From a bacterium 1XD8-76 (GTDB lineage Bacteria; Bacillota; Clostridia; Lachnospirales; Lachnospiraceae), in contig RAZE01000006.1 in assembly GCA_003611955.1 (NCBI GenBank), forward strand, positions 62,001 through 126,000: DNA of 64,000 bases. The letters run 5' to 3'. Below the pieces are notes generated by a model. That model was not told the DNA's origin, did no database searches, and was given only the letters and a program-made list of their open reading frames with translations. This document shows positions 63,866-64,000 of this stretch, in pieces. The stretch's first letter is position 1. Every line of letters starts with the position of its first letter. The position numbers and the translations under genes are program-made.

Positions 63866-63889
63866 ACCGGTTACTTAACCGATTACTTA
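63866..63889. promoter_or_regulatory. Tandem operator at the lacI-family promoter
   Basis: ACCGGTTACTTA (63866-63877) and ACCGATTACTTA (63878-63889) are direct 12-bp repeats abutting the -35 of the regulator gene. They match the operator at 63736-63759, so autoregulation is likely. Confidence 0.7.
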
Positions 63890-63918
63890 TTGCCCGCACT
63901 TTCGATTTTTGCTATACT
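63890..63918 (+). promoter_or_regulatory. Promoter of the lacI-family gene
   Basis: TTGCCC (63890-63895), a 17-bp spacer and TATACT (63913-63918). Confidence 0.6.
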
Positions 63919-63953
63919 GGCACTATACATTTTATGATATGAAAGAGGACACC

Positions 63954-64000
63954 ATGGGAAAGAAAAACAACATAACTTTCGACGACATCGCAAAATACAC
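63954..64000 (+). CDS. LacI-family regulator (5' end only)
   Basis: Only 15-16 codons are in the window: MGKKNNITFDDIAKY and one more. ITFDDIAKY is the first helix of a LacI-type HTH. AGAGGA precedes the ATG. Divergence from the fructan operon and the shared tandem operators support a role as its local repressor. The sugar-binding domain lies outside the window. Confidence 0.8.
   Translation, partial: MGKKNNITFDDIAKY

Overview
The window looks like a chromosomal segment of an endospore-forming Firmicute, most likely a gut-type Lachnospiraceae (Clostridium cluster XIVa relative). That placement is inference. It rests on the spoIIAA-spoIIAB-sigF operon with spoVAA/AB/AC attached, spoVAD and spoVAE, a PdaA-type spore cortex deacetylase, strong AGGAGG ribosome binding sites, dense minus-strand gene packing, and sugar and fructan genes typical of gut Clostridia.

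Layout. 0-10 kb: a truncated CbbX/SpoVK-like AAA ATPase carrying an RNA polymerase alpha-CTD-like domain; a large secreted beta-helix protein; a membrane-anchored GH3-family protein that has lost its catalytic residues; a gene-free 0.95 kb region with a perfect consensus promoter that probably makes a ~650-nt non-coding RNA; a LUD-domain protein; a chemoreceptor. 10-18 kb: tRNA-Leu, a TetM-like GTPase fused to a Rae1/YacP-like NYN nuclease, pdaA, an aldose epimerase-like gene, degV, DUF1294 and GH25. 17.7-20.5 kb: an RpiR regulator, a broken TRAP binding-protein gene and a NanA/DapA-family lyase, which look like the remains of a sugar-acid (possibly sialic acid) operon. 20.5-24.2 kb: spoVAE, aroK, ridA, two hypothetical genes and spoVAD. 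24.3-27.5 kb: an AT-rich three-gene DUF262/ATPase cassette with the look of a defence island. 27.6-32.3 kb: a surface-glycan cassette (GT-C-like transferase, GtrB-like transferase, FdtA-like isomerase, FdtB-like aminotransferase) containing a broken HTH gene. 32.7-36.1 kb: spoVAC, AB, AA, sigF, spoIIAB and spoIIAA. The spoVA genes are therefore split by about 9 kb of accessory DNA.

36-44 kb: a zinc-ribbon/TPR protein, a 52-residue protein, folC, valS, an HtrA-like protease and two orphan microcompartment shell genes. 44-54.5 kb: GNAT, GH13, nfo (preceded by a DnaA-box cluster), an Fe-S helicase with a nuclease-like N-terminus, short repeats, asnA, and the nucleoside salvage operon udp-deoB-punA. 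54.6-59.2 kb: a glycosyltransferase, a heavy-metal permease, a head-to-head inverted duplication of a coiled-coil gene with a 21-bp minisatellite, and threonine aldolase. 59.2-64 kb: a fructan/sucrose operon (binding protein, two permeases, GH32) divergent from a LacI-family regulator, with tandem 12-bp operators at both promoters.

The items most worth follow-up are the candidate long RNA at 6.9-7.6 kb, the DUF262/ATPase/unknown cassette, the GTPase-NYN fusion, the AAA/alpha-CTD protein, the split spoVA operon with ribosome-site hairpins, and the inverted coiled-coil gene pair. All family assignments were made by reading motifs; no database search was run.
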